Of a DNA stretch of 5,148 nt, positions 1 through 5,148 are shown piece by piece; the stretch's first letter is position 1, and every line of letters starts with the position of its first letter. Origin of the DNA: Syntrophomonas sp. UBA5288. GTDB lineage: Bacteria > Bacillota > Syntrophomonadia > Syntrophomonadales > Syntrophomonadaceae. The stretch is from positions 1 through 5,148 of the forward strand of contig DHSK01000162.1 of the NCBI GenBank assembly GCA_002408445.1, read 5' to 3'. The position numbers and the translations under genes were made by a program. A model generated the notes under the pieces. The model was not told the origin of the DNA. It saw only the letters and a list, made by a program, of their open reading frames with translations, and made no database searches.

Positions 1-124
1 TTGCACTCAGGATGACATATAAATAATATGCCGGGTGACAAACCAGCACTTATTCATAGCAATGACAAATCGGGTTTTGGGAATTATGCAAAATTCTCAA
101 GTGGTTGTGGCATGCGGCCATGGA

Positions 125-148
125 CGATTAATACGAAAATAGTAATCG
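125..148. repeat. AT-rich inverted repeat just past the DegV gene
   Basis: CGATTA (125-130) and TAATCG (143-148) are perfect 6-base arms, extendable to 7 with A124/T149, around a 12-base loop. On the plus strand the repeat is followed by the T-rich stretch TTTCTTTTATTT, so it could end transcripts entering from the left of the window. On the minus strand, the DegV direction, no T-tract follows, so it is a poor DegV terminator. The stem is AT-rich and weak. The rest of 1-154 holds only short dyads (CATAT/ATATG at 16-30, GAATT/AATTC at 81-96) and no gene with a ribosome binding site. Confidence 0.3.
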
Positions 149-154
149 TTTCTT

Positions 155-1003
155 TTATTTGGTCAGGAAGAAGACCGAATAGGTTCCGGCCCCTACATGG
201 GAGCCGATGGCGGCGCCGATTTCAGATATGACAAAATCATGGCAGCCGAATTTATCTTCTATTAGTTTTTTCATTTCCAGCGCACCTTCGTAATCAGCCG
301 AATGGTTGATGCCTATAAGCTGGTCCGGCAAATTAGAGCCCCGTTCTTCCATAATCTCCAGCATCCTCTTGCGGGCTTTTTTCAAACCATGCACTTTTTC
401 CAGCGGAACAATACAGCCATCAACAAAATGCAGTATCAGTTTAATATTAAGCAGATTTCCAACTGCAGCCGATGTAGCACTTACCCGGCCGCCCCGCTTG
501 AGCATATCAAAATTACCTACGATAAACAGGTGTTGAATGCGCTTTATGTTATCTTCTATTTCCATGATTACTTCCGGCTTGCTTAACCCCTGAGCAACTG
601 CCCGGGCTGCTCTTATTACCGTAAGTCCGTAGCCCACTGAAGCACTCTTGGAATCTATGACGGTTATGCGCGCGGGATAAACCATGTCCCGGGCGACACA
701 AGCCGATTGGTATGTACCGCTTAAACCGGAGGAAAAAGCTATATAGATTATTTCATCATCCGTTTCATTTATTACTTTTTGAAACTCGGCCTGAAAATTA
801 ACTGGAGTAATCTGAGCTGTGGTCGGAATTACTCCGGGCTCCTCAATAAGCCGATAGAATTCAGGCGGCTCTATAGTCAAGCGATCCTGATAAGTCTTAT
901 CTTTGATCGTGACCGGCATATAAAAAAGTTTTACTCCCAGTTCATCCAGGACCGGCTGGTCCAAATCGCAGGCATTATCCGCATATATACGTATGATACC
1001 CAA
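155..1003 (-). CDS. DegV family fatty-acid-binding protein (FakB-like)
   Basis: This 282-residue cytosolic protein has the usual length and full motif set of the DegV family. Members bind one long-chain fatty acid; the studied FakB proteins present it to the kinase FakA for acyl-phosphate formation and phospholipid synthesis. Visible motifs are ADNACDLD (8-15, the usual TDSxxDLP region), PTTAQITP (60-67), SSGLSGTYQSA (91-101), DSKSAS (117-122), LKRGGRVS (168-175) and GSHVGAGTYSVFF (267-279). Thr62, Ser92, Arg170 and His269 fall where FakB proteins contact the fatty acid carboxylate. The start is a TTG at 1003-1001, preceded by AGGGGAGGT with a 7-base spacer; the nearest upstream ATG is out of frame. 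No signal peptide or membrane segment is seen. The gene lies 406 bases after the radical SAM gene on the same strand but has its own promoter-like sequence. No fakA-like DAK-domain gene is in the window, so a kinase partner is inferred only. Family assignment is near certain; the bound lipid is unknown. Confidence 0.95.
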   Translation of the reverse strand: MGIIRIYADNACDLDQPVLDELGVKLFYMPVTIKDKTYQDRLTIEPPEFYRLIEEPGVIPTTAQITPVNFQAEFQKVINETDDEIIYIAFSSGLSGTYQSACVARDMVYPARITVIDSKSASVGYGLTVIRAARAVAQGLSKPEVIMEIEDNIKRIQHLFIVGNFDMLKRGGRVSATSAAVGNLLNIKLILHFVDGCIVPLEKVHGLKKARKRMLEIMEERGSNLPDQLIGINHSADYEGALEMKKLIEDKFGCHDFVISEIGAAIGSHVGAGTYSVFFLTK

Positions 1004-1039
1004 CTTCTTTACCTCCCCTCATATTGGTTCATTTAACCT

Positions 1040-1061
1040 GTTAGATTCTATTACATCTAAC
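1040..1061. promoter_or_regulatory. Operator-like dyad in the DegV leader
   Basis: GTTAGAT (1040-1046) and ATCTAAC (1055-1061) are perfect 7-base inverted arms with an 8-base spacer. The dyad lies about 37 bases upstream of the TTG start and downstream of the proposed promoter, so a bound repressor could block transcription. It could instead form a small hairpin in the leader RNA. It does not match the FapR consensus as I remember it, and I cannot name the regulator. Confidence 0.4.
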
Positions 1062-1110
1062 CAAAGTATAGAATAATTAATCGGCATGTTTTGTATAAAC
1101 TCTTATCAGT

Positions 1111-1140
1111 ATTATAGTATAGAGTCCATTGTAATGGAAA
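1111..1140 (-). promoter_or_regulatory. Candidate sigma-A-type promoter for the DegV gene
   Basis: Read on the minus strand, TTTCCA (1140-1135, 4 of 6 to TTGACA) and a perfect TATAAT (1116-1111) are separated by 18 bases. Transcription would start near 1104, giving a leader of about 100 bases that contains the 1040-1061 dyad. The -10 box lies beside a short direct repeat (AGTAT-TAT-AGTAT on the plus strand). A second -10-like TATACT closer to the gene has no recognisable -35 box. Confidence 0.45.
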
Positions 1141-1176
1141 AGGAACAAATCCTCCTCAATTTTGTGAGTTCCCCGT

Positions 1177-1200
1177 AAAAAAAACAGGCCTATACCGGCC
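1177..1200 (-). terminator. Probable rho-independent terminator upstream of the DegV unit
   Basis: On the minus strand, GGCC-GGTATA-GGCC forms a short all-GC stem followed by TG and eight Ts (1184-1177). The stem is only 4 pairs plus one pair beyond a T-T mismatch, so it is marginal, but the T-tract is good. It lies about 210 bases after the radical SAM stop and just before the DegV promoter, where a terminator separating the two units would be expected. A second T8 run (1343-1336) has only a weak stem before it. The rest of 1141-1409 contains short dyads (GGAAC/GTTCC, CTCA/TGAG, AGGC/GCCT) but no gene with a plausible ribosome binding site. Confidence 0.4.
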
Positions 1201-1409
1201 AGGGCTCCAATAGCCATACATTACCGGCATCAACAGGCCAAAGCCTATGCTTTCTTCAGAAAATGGCAATAAGTCGACGGATACACCTGTTCTGCAATTG
1301 TCCGGGCGTCTGAGAAGAAATGGGCAGCTGCAGGCAAAAAAAATAGCCTTACTGCGACTGGTCTGCACAGAAAGAGAAAAGTAGTATAAACCACCCTTGT
1401 TTTAAATTA

Positions 1410-2750
1410 TTAATGCGGATTTGCCCACAATCTGTCTGCTACCACTTTCCAATTTTCCGAAGCCAGAACTGTTTTAGCAATCAGTTCTTCTACCGATTCA
1501 TTGTCTTCCAGTTGGGTGGAGCGGGCGTTTGATTTGCTTACCATTTCTTGAATTTTTTCAGGGTTATCCAACATGGGACAGGGACGCAGATGATTATGGT
1601 TGAAGGGTTGGTTTTTTCGGTATTCCTGGAAAAGCGGGGAACGCAGAGCGTCAACCAGATTGACATCCTTAATGTTGACATTAGAGTAATGGATAAAAGC
1701 ACAGGGTTCCACATCTCCGTTGGAATTAATATGCAAGTAGCTGCGGCCTCCCGCAATACATCCATTTACATATTCGCCGTCGTTCCAGAAATCGAGAATA
1801 AAGCAAGGCTTGGTGGTGCGGAATTTTCTCATTTGATGATACATAAATTCGCGTTGCTCGGGTCTTGCCAGCAGTTCCGGAACGGCACTCTTACCGATGG
1901 GAATATAAGTAAAATACCAACCGAATTTACAGCCTTTTGCAATCATGGCATCGACCCATTCTTCCGATCCGACCACCTCGGTGTTCTTGCTGTGATAACA
2001 GGTGGAAAAGCCGAAAATGATACCATGCTTCTGTAGAATATCCATCGCATCCATTACCTTTTGATAAGTTCCTTTACCGCGCCGCATATCGGTTTCATCC
2101 TCATAACCCTCCACACTGACAGCAAACATTAGATTGCCGACCCGCTCAACCTGGGAGGCAAACTCCTCGTCGATCAGTACCGCATTGGTGAAGGATAAAA
2201 ACATACAATCGTTATTTTCTTCCGCAAGTCGGATAATATCGTCTTTGCGCACAGTTGGTTCGCCGCCTGAAAGTATGTACATATAGATTCCCAGCTCTTT
2301 ACCCTGCTTAATTATTTTTTGCATTATCGGAAAGGGCAGTGAAATATCTTTGCCATACTCTGCGGACCAACAACCGGTACAGTTCAGATTGCAGGCCGCA
2401 GTTGGGTCGAACAGGATGGCCCACGGTACATTACAATCATATTTTTCTTTACTTTTTTGAATGATTCCATTGCCGGCCATTCCTGCATTTACCATAAAAT
2501 TAATCAGAAATTTTTTCTGTATGCCGGGATTTAATTCGTTGAAAAAACGATTAATAAGTATATTCCAATTATTGGCCGGATCTTCTGATATCTCTCTGAA
2601 GGTCTGGAGAGCGGGACGATAAACATCATTTACCATGACTTTATCTGCCCAATTGAGCAGCTTCGGCAGGTTTTTCATCGGATCTTTCTGTAAATACCGG
2701 AACGCTTCTTTCATTACAGCATTGTCGATCAATTGTTTTACATTGCCCAT
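1410..2750 (-). CDS. Radical SAM protein with twitch/SPASM-like C-terminal region
   Basis: This is a 446-residue cytosolic radical SAM enzyme. An N-terminal, probably helical segment (1-108) precedes the radical SAM core. The core carries CNLNCTGC, with Cys120, Cys124 and Cys127 as ligands of the SAM-binding [4Fe-4S] cluster, and SGGEP (161-165), the SAM amino-group motif. The C-terminal part has Cys331 and Cys350 in a C-x13-G-x4-C arrangement, then Cys391; Cys316 is also nearby. This resembles the first half of a SPASM domain (twitch type) and suggests one auxiliary Fe-S cluster. The open frame extends upstream to 2927, but the start at 2750 is preferred: AGAGAGG lies 6 bases before its ATG, and the upstream residues look non-coding. 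From memory the protein resembles a conserved clostridial and Thermotogae-type family. No RiPP precursor peptide gene is beside it. The substrate is unknown; a membrane-lipid reaction (membrane-spanning lipid synthase type) is one speculative option. The gene is divergent from the MFS gene. Confidence 0.9.
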   Translation of the reverse strand: MGNVKQLIDNAVMKEAFRYLQKDPMKNLPKLLNWADKVMVNDVYRPALQTFREISEDPANNWNILINRFFNELNPGIQKKFLINFMVNAGMAGNGIIQKSKEKYDCNVPWAILFDPTAACNLNCTGCWSAEYGKDISLPFPIMQKIIKQGKELGIYMYILSGGEPTVRKDDIIRLAEENNDCMFLSFTNAVLIDEEFASQVERVGNLMFAVSVEGYEDETDMRRGKGTYQKVMDAMDILQKHGIIFGFSTCYHSKNTEVVGSEEWVDAMIAKGCKFGWYFTYIPIGKSAVPELLARPEQREFMYHQMRKFRTTKPCFILDFWNDGEYVNGCIAGGRSYLHINSNGDVEPCAFIHYSNVNIKDVNLVDALRSPLFQEYRKNQPFNHNHLRPCPMLDNPEKIQEMVSKSNARSTQLEDNESVEELIAKTVLASENWKVVADRLWANPH

Positions 2751-2848
2751 TGTTGTCCTCTCTTTCTGCCAAAATAAAAAAATCACAAGACAAATAGGAA
2801 CAACCCTTTTTTCAAAGTACCGATGCAGTGAAAAATGCTGTGCCTTTT

Positions 2849-2871
2849 CCGGTTGTCGGACAAAATACCGG
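2849..2871. promoter_or_regulatory. Nested dyad upstream of the radical SAM gene
   Basis: Outer arms CCGGT (2849-2853) and ACCGG (2867-2871) enclose a tight inner dyad, TTGTC-G-GACAA (2853-2863), whose centre is offset by two bases. The element is about 100 bases before the radical SAM start codon. It could be an operator or a leader hairpin. It is not a good match to a Spo0A box, and I cannot assign a regulator. Confidence 0.3.
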
Positions 2872-2948
2872 CCACGCCTGAAGAAGCATGCAGGCTGTTC
2901 ATAGCATATCCGCTCATGATTACCCATAAAATCAACCCGGCGTATCGA

Positions 2949-2984
2949 GTAAAAATTTTACCCCTAATTGCGGTTGACCTTTAA
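2949..2984 (-). promoter_or_regulatory. Weak candidate promoter and dyad for the radical SAM gene
   Basis: On the minus strand, TTAAAG (2984-2979) and TAAAAT (2960-2955) are spaced by 18 bases. The -10 box lies inside a 13-base dyad, GTAAAA-A-TTTTAC (2949-2961). The -35 matches only 3 of 6 positions, so the call is weak. If used, the leader would be about 200 bases and would carry the 2849-2871 dyad. No better promoter closer to the gene was found. Confidence 0.25.
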
Positions 2985-3010
2985 AATAATTTTTCCTTTG
3001 TGGTATAAAT
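2981..3010 (+). promoter_or_regulatory. Candidate distal promoter for the MFS gene
   Basis: TTAAAA (2981-2986) and an extended -10 box TGGTATAAA (3001-3009) are separated by 17 bases. Transcription would start near 3016, about 160 bases upstream of the MFS start. A TTGACC just upstream (2974-2979) is too far from this -10 box to pair with it. Confidence 0.3.
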
Positions 3011-3062
3011 ATATTCACCGGCTGCTATATAACATTGGGAATTGACGAGTAATGCGATTATA

Positions 3063-3072
3063 GCGCCGGCGC
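3063..3072. repeat. Perfect GC palindrome GCGCCGGCGC
   Basis: A perfect 10-base, all-GC palindrome stands in otherwise AT-rich intergenic DNA, about 30-50 bases upstream of the proximal MFS -10 boxes. It could be a protein-binding site near the -35 region. No regulator can be named from the sequence. Confidence 0.35.
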
Positions 3073-3090
3073 ATTTTCAAACATTTAAGG

Positions 3091-3116
3091 TATAATAAAC
3101 GCTATAATGCTATAGT
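3091..3116 (+). promoter_or_regulatory. Cluster of -10 boxes; proximal MFS promoter
   Basis: Three -10-like boxes lie in a row: TATAAT (3091-3096), TATAAT (3103-3108) and TATAGT (3111-3116). The last has an extended -10 motif (TGC before TATAGT), which can act without a good -35 box; none of the three has a convincing one. CTATA/TATAG (3102-3106 and 3111-3115) also form a small dyad around ATGC. Starting from the last box, the MFS leader would be about 55 bases. Confidence 0.4.
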
Positions 3117-3132
3117 AAAATTTATCGCACAG

Positions 3133-3161
3133 GCAGAGAGAAGGACTTTATGATACTCTGC
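3133..3161 (+). promoter_or_regulatory. Leader hairpin next to the MFS ribosome binding site
   Basis: GCAGAG (3133-3138) and CTCTGC (3156-3161) are perfect inverted arms, with a G-U pair possible outside them, around a 17-base loop. The 3' arm ends one base before the MFS ribosome binding site AGGAAGG (3163-3169). The loop holds an AAGGA and an ATG (3150-3152) that opens a four-codon frame (M-I-L-C-stop) ending at 3164, inside the ribosome binding site. The spacing from AAGGA to this ATG is short, so its translation is doubtful. The hairpin could tune access of ribosomes to the MFS gene. Confidence 0.35.
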
Positions 3162-3178
3162 TAGGAAGGTCGAATTAA

Positions 3179-4381
3179 ATGAAATTAACCATGCAAAAAC
3201 TTTCTACTCCGCTGGGACTCTTTGCCCTGGCCAGCTTGATGATGGGGGCTTATTCCGGACTTTACGATCCCTCTTTTAATAATTACCTGGCACAGGTGCA
3301 TCATGTAAGTGAAGTAGCTCGCGGCGGATTGGAATTTCCCCGGGAATTACCTGGTTTTCTGGTGGTTTTCGTATTTACCGCTCTCGCCTTTCTGCCTGAT
3401 ACCCGGATAGCCATGGTATCGGCTCTGCTGGTGGGAGTTTCTTTATGGGGGCAGGGATACTTGGCTCCTGACATGACCCGGGTAGTCATATGGATGCTGG
3501 TTTGGAGCACCGGTACCCATCTTTTTATGGCACTTTCCCCCTCCATAGGTCTGCGTCTGGCTGAAGAAGGCCATGAAGGACGCCGTCTGGGCCAGCTGGG
3601 CTCGCTTGAATCGCTGGGGTCATTGCTGGGAATGGTGGTGGTCTACTGGGGAGCTTCCCGTTTACACTTTTCTTTCGGCCATATTTTTGCTCTATCCGGG
3701 ACCTGTGCCTTGCTGGCCTGCATCTGCCTTTTTCTTATTAAGCCACAGCCTTTGAAACATACCCGCCGGAAACTGGTTTATAAAAAACAATATAAAGTTT
3801 ATTATCTGCTTAATATCCTTTTTGGAGCACGCAAACAAATATTCCTTACCTTTGCTCCCTGGGTACTTATAACCATGTTTCAGTGCAAAGTAGAGACATT
3901 TGCACTGCTGGGGTTTTGCGGCACCGTATTAAGCCTGGTCTTTCGTCCCTGGCTGGGACGAGCTATCGACACCTGGGGAGAACGGATTATTATTGCGGTT
4001 GAATCATTTTTGCTTATTTTTATCTGTGTGGCGTATGGCTTTGCCCCGCAATGGTTTTCAGCCTCAACCGCTCTAATAGTTGTAATGATATGTTACGTGG
4101 CCGACCAATTGCTCTTCTCGGTCCGAATCGCACGCAGCACTTATCTGAATAAGATTGCCATAGCGAAGGAAGACATTGCTCCCACCATTTCCATGGGACT
4201 TACCCTGGATCACGCGGTTTCCATGGTGGTACCATTCTGGGGCGGATTGCTGTGGGCTCGTTTTGGATTTCAATGGGTTTTCCTGGCCGCAGCGGTGATA
4301 GCACTACTAAATCTATTTGCGACCAGGCTTATCAAGTATGAAACGGTTGAAAAAGCCGTAGGCCGGCCCGAAGCGCAATGA
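3179..4381 (+). CDS. MFS transporter, 12 predicted membrane segments
   Basis: This is a 400-residue inner-membrane protein of typical major facilitator length. Hydrophobic segments lie at roughly 11-29, 57-73, 77-93, 101-119, 143-158, 167-187, 210-234, 240-255, 268-288, 296-316, 340-359 and 363-383. A basic central loop (188-207, rich in Lys and Arg) separates the two six-helix halves, as expected for a cytoplasmic loop. The C-terminal half keeps an A-like motif, GRAIDTWGER (260-269), between helices 8 and 9. The matching N-terminal loop is reduced to PDTR (73-76). RELPGF (55-60) opens helix 2. The start ATG follows AGGAAGG with a 9-base spacer; an in-frame ATG at codon 5 is a less likely alternative. 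The gene is divergent from the radical SAM gene and converges on the hydrolase gene. It presumably moves a small solute with proton coupling, but import or export and the substrate cannot be told. Confidence 0.9.
   Translation: MKLTMQKLSTPLGLFALASLMMGAYSGLYDPSFNNYLAQVHHVSEVARGGLEFPRELPGFLVVFVFTALAFLPDTRIAMVSALLVGVSLWGQGYLAPDMTRVVIWMLVWSTGTHLFMALSPSIGLRLAEEGHEGRRLGQLGSLESLGSLLGMVVVYWGASRLHFSFGHIFALSGTCALLACICLFLIKPQPLKHTRRKLVYKKQYKVYYLLNILFGARKQIFLTFAPWVLITMFQCKVETFALLGFCGTVLSLVFRPWLGRAIDTWGERIIIAVESFLLIFICVAYGFAPQWFSASTALIVVMICYVADQLLFSVRIARSTYLNKIAIAKEDIAPTISMGLTLDHAVSMVVPFWGGLLWARFGFQWVFLAAAVIALLNLFATRLIKYETVEKAVGRPEAQ
4350..4368 (-). terminator. Possible terminator for the hydrolase gene inside the MFS 3' end
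   Basis: On the minus strand, GCCG-GCCTA-CGGC forms a short GC stem directly followed by TTTTT (4354-4350). It lies about 55-70 bases beyond the hydrolase stop and inside the last codons of the convergent MFS gene. The stem is short (4 pairs plus possible G-U pairs), so the call is tentative. Confidence 0.35.
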
Positions 4382-4407
4382 TCTGAAGCCCGCTTCCAAC
4401 GCCGGCC
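4361..4407. repeat. Long imperfect GC-rich inverted repeat at the convergent junction
   Basis: GGCCGG (4361-4366) pairs with CCGGCC (4402-4407), and GAAGCG (4370-4375) pairs with CGCTTC (4391-4396). This gives 12 pairs with a 3-by-5 internal loop, and the MFS stop codon lies in the terminal loop. An alternative short hairpin, GAAGC-CC-GCTTC (4385-4396), competes with it. No T-tract follows on the plus strand, so it is not a classic terminator for the MFS gene; it may act as a transcript 3'-end stabiliser. A weaker plus-strand stem (GGAGCTG with CAGCCC, 4413-4429) precedes ATTCTTT. Confidence 0.45.
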
Positions 4408-4422
4408 ATCGGGGAGCTGCGA

Positions 4423-5106
4423 TCAGCCCATTCTTTCCAGGTAGCTCTTAATATAGCTTTCTACCCGGGCAGCCGGGGTGTATATGCCAAAATGTCCTTC
4501 ACACAGGATGTCTGCTTTTAATTCTAAAAGTTTTTGCATGGAGCCTCTCCATTGCTTAAGGTCGGAACCCCACTCCGGATTAAAAGGTCCATGAATGTCC
4601 TGACCAAAGAGAAACCTCTGTCCTTCCACATCAAGGTAAACCGCAATACTTCCGGGTGTATGTCCCGGGGTATGCACGAAGTTTAAAGACAAATCCCCCA
4701 CCTGAAGCGGCTGCATTGGCTCCCGCAAAACGATATCAACATTTACCCCTTGGTAATCAACCCCATACCAGCCTGCGGCCGTGAGACGCGGAATTCCCTG
4801 CGCAACTGCCGGCAGATCCAGTTCATGAGCAACAATTTGCCCCTTCAGTTGGCGGGCCCAGACCGGCAGCCCGCCAATATGATCAATATGGCCATGGGTG
4901 ACTATTATGTATTTAATTGCATCAAGCTCGAATCCTGCGTTGGCTATATTCTCCAGTATCCGGCCGGCACTGGCACCGGCCCCTGCGTCTATTACAGCTG
5001 ATGCACTGCCTCCGTCCACCATATAAACACAGCAGTCTTCGGGATTGGAAAGCCCGTTGCCCCCTACCTGATATACCCTGGAACACACCTGTTTTATCCG
5101 TTTCAT
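4423..5106 (-). CDS. Metallo-beta-lactamase-fold hydrolase
   Basis: This 227-residue soluble protein carries the complete metal-binding set of the glyoxalase II-like metallo-beta-lactamase superfamily. HGHIDH gives His71, His73, Asp75 and His76; TPGHTPGS gives His149; FGQDIHG gives Asp170; EGHFG gives His205. Together they should hold two metal ions that activate water to hydrolyse an ester, thioester, lactone or similar bond. The N-terminal strands (DCCVYMVDGG and AVIDAG, 24-42) match the opening of the fold. There is no signal peptide and no fused flavodoxin or RNA-processing domain, which argues against a secreted beta-lactamase, a flavo-diiron protein or an RNase J/Z type enzyme. The ATG at 5106 follows a strong AAGGAGG (5120-5114) with a 7-base spacer. 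The gene converges on the MFS gene with a 41-base gap. The substrate is unknown; family membership is secure. Confidence 0.93.
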   Translation of the reverse strand: MKRIKQVCSRVYQVGGNGLSNPEDCCVYMVDGGSASAVIDAGAGASAGRILENIANAGFELDAIKYIIVTHGHIDHIGGLPVWARQLKGQIVAHELDLPAVAQGIPRLTAAGWYGVDYQGVNVDIVLREPMQPLQVGDLSLNFVHTPGHTPGSIAVYLDVEGQRFLFGQDIHGPFNPEWGSDLKQWRGSMQKLLELKADILCEGHFGIYTPAARVESYIKSYLERMG

Positions 5107-5129
5107 TTTGCTTCCTCCTTGAATAATAG

Positions 5130-5135
5130 ATTATG
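5130..5135 (-). promoter_or_regulatory. Possible -10 box of the hydrolase gene
   Basis: CATAAT on the minus strand (5 of 6 to TATAAT) would start transcription near 5123, just before the AAGGAGG site. Its -35 region would fall at or beyond the window edge, so it cannot be confirmed. Confidence 0.25.
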
Positions 5136-5148
5136 CCGGGTTGGGGTA

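Noticed and set aside
28..231. 67-codon plus-strand frame at the left end
   Set aside because: It has no ribosome binding site and runs antisense into the end of the clear DegV gene.
1156..1368. 70-codon minus-strand frame with a GTG start
   Set aside because: It has no ribosome binding site, an odd composition and no recognisable domain; it crosses the probable terminator.
1321..1380. Possible cobalamin-riboswitch-like segment
   Set aside because: A partial resemblance to the B12 box exists, but the core motif and the other conserved riboswitch blocks are absent on both strands.
1247..1384. 45-codon plus-strand frame starting at an ATG
   Set aside because: There is no ribosome binding site before the ATG, no recognisable motif, and it overlaps the other unsupported frame in the same gap.
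2853..2863. Spo0A-box-like sequence
   Set aside because: TTGTCGG departs from the TGTCGAA core and is better explained as half of a dyad.
2751..2927. 59-residue N-terminal extension of the radical SAM protein
   Set aside because: The frame is open, but the start at 2750 has a well-spaced AGAGAGG site, and the extension is rich in Cys, Arg and Phe and looks like translated non-coding DNA.
3042..3047. TTGACG as a -35 box for the MFS gene
   Set aside because: The sequence 17 bases downstream is GC-rich (part of the palindrome) and gives no -10 box.
27..5141. TATGCCGGGT repeated at 27-36 and 5132-5141
   Set aside because: A 10-base match is expected several times by chance in a window of this length, and the flanks do not match.

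Overview
The window looks like ordinary chromosomal DNA from a Gram-positive, probably anaerobic, member of the Firmicutes (class Clostridia or a relative). The grounds are: a DegV-family protein, strong AGGAGG-type ribosome binding sites, a TTG start codon, AT-rich intergenic DNA carrying TATAAT-like boxes between moderately GC-rich genes, and a cytosolic radical SAM enzyme of a kind common in anaerobes. This placement is an inference from gene content and style; no rRNA or other marker is present.

Layout, left to right. Positions 1-154 hold no gene I can support. A DegV-family fatty-acid-binding protein is encoded on the minus strand (155-1003, TTG start). Positions 1004-1409 are non-coding, with a promoter, an operator-like dyad and a probable terminator. 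A radical SAM enzyme follows on the minus strand (1410-2750). Positions 2751-3178 are a divergent regulatory region with several dyads and promoter-like boxes. An MFS transporter lies on the plus strand (3179-4381), and a metallo-beta-lactamase-fold hydrolase converges on it from the minus strand (4423-5106). A GC-rich set of inverted repeats sits across the convergent junction.

How the genes relate. None of the four is tightly packed with another, so this is probably four separate transcription units rather than one operon. The radical SAM and MFS genes share a divergent promoter region and might be co-regulated. DegV proteins bind single fatty acids (as FakB does for the fatty acid kinase FakA). 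The radical SAM protein resembles, from memory, a widespread clostridial/Thermotogae-type family that might act on lipids. A lipid link between these two genes is therefore a hypothesis, not a demonstrated fact. The substrates of the MFS transporter and the hydrolase cannot be read from the sequence.

I see no CRISPR array, tRNA, rRNA, insertion sequence, phage gene, attachment site or replication origin. I found no convincing new multi-gene system. The most interesting leads are the radical SAM enzyme with its reduced (twitch-like) C-terminal cysteine set, the structured leader of the MFS gene, and the dyads in the two long intergenic regions.
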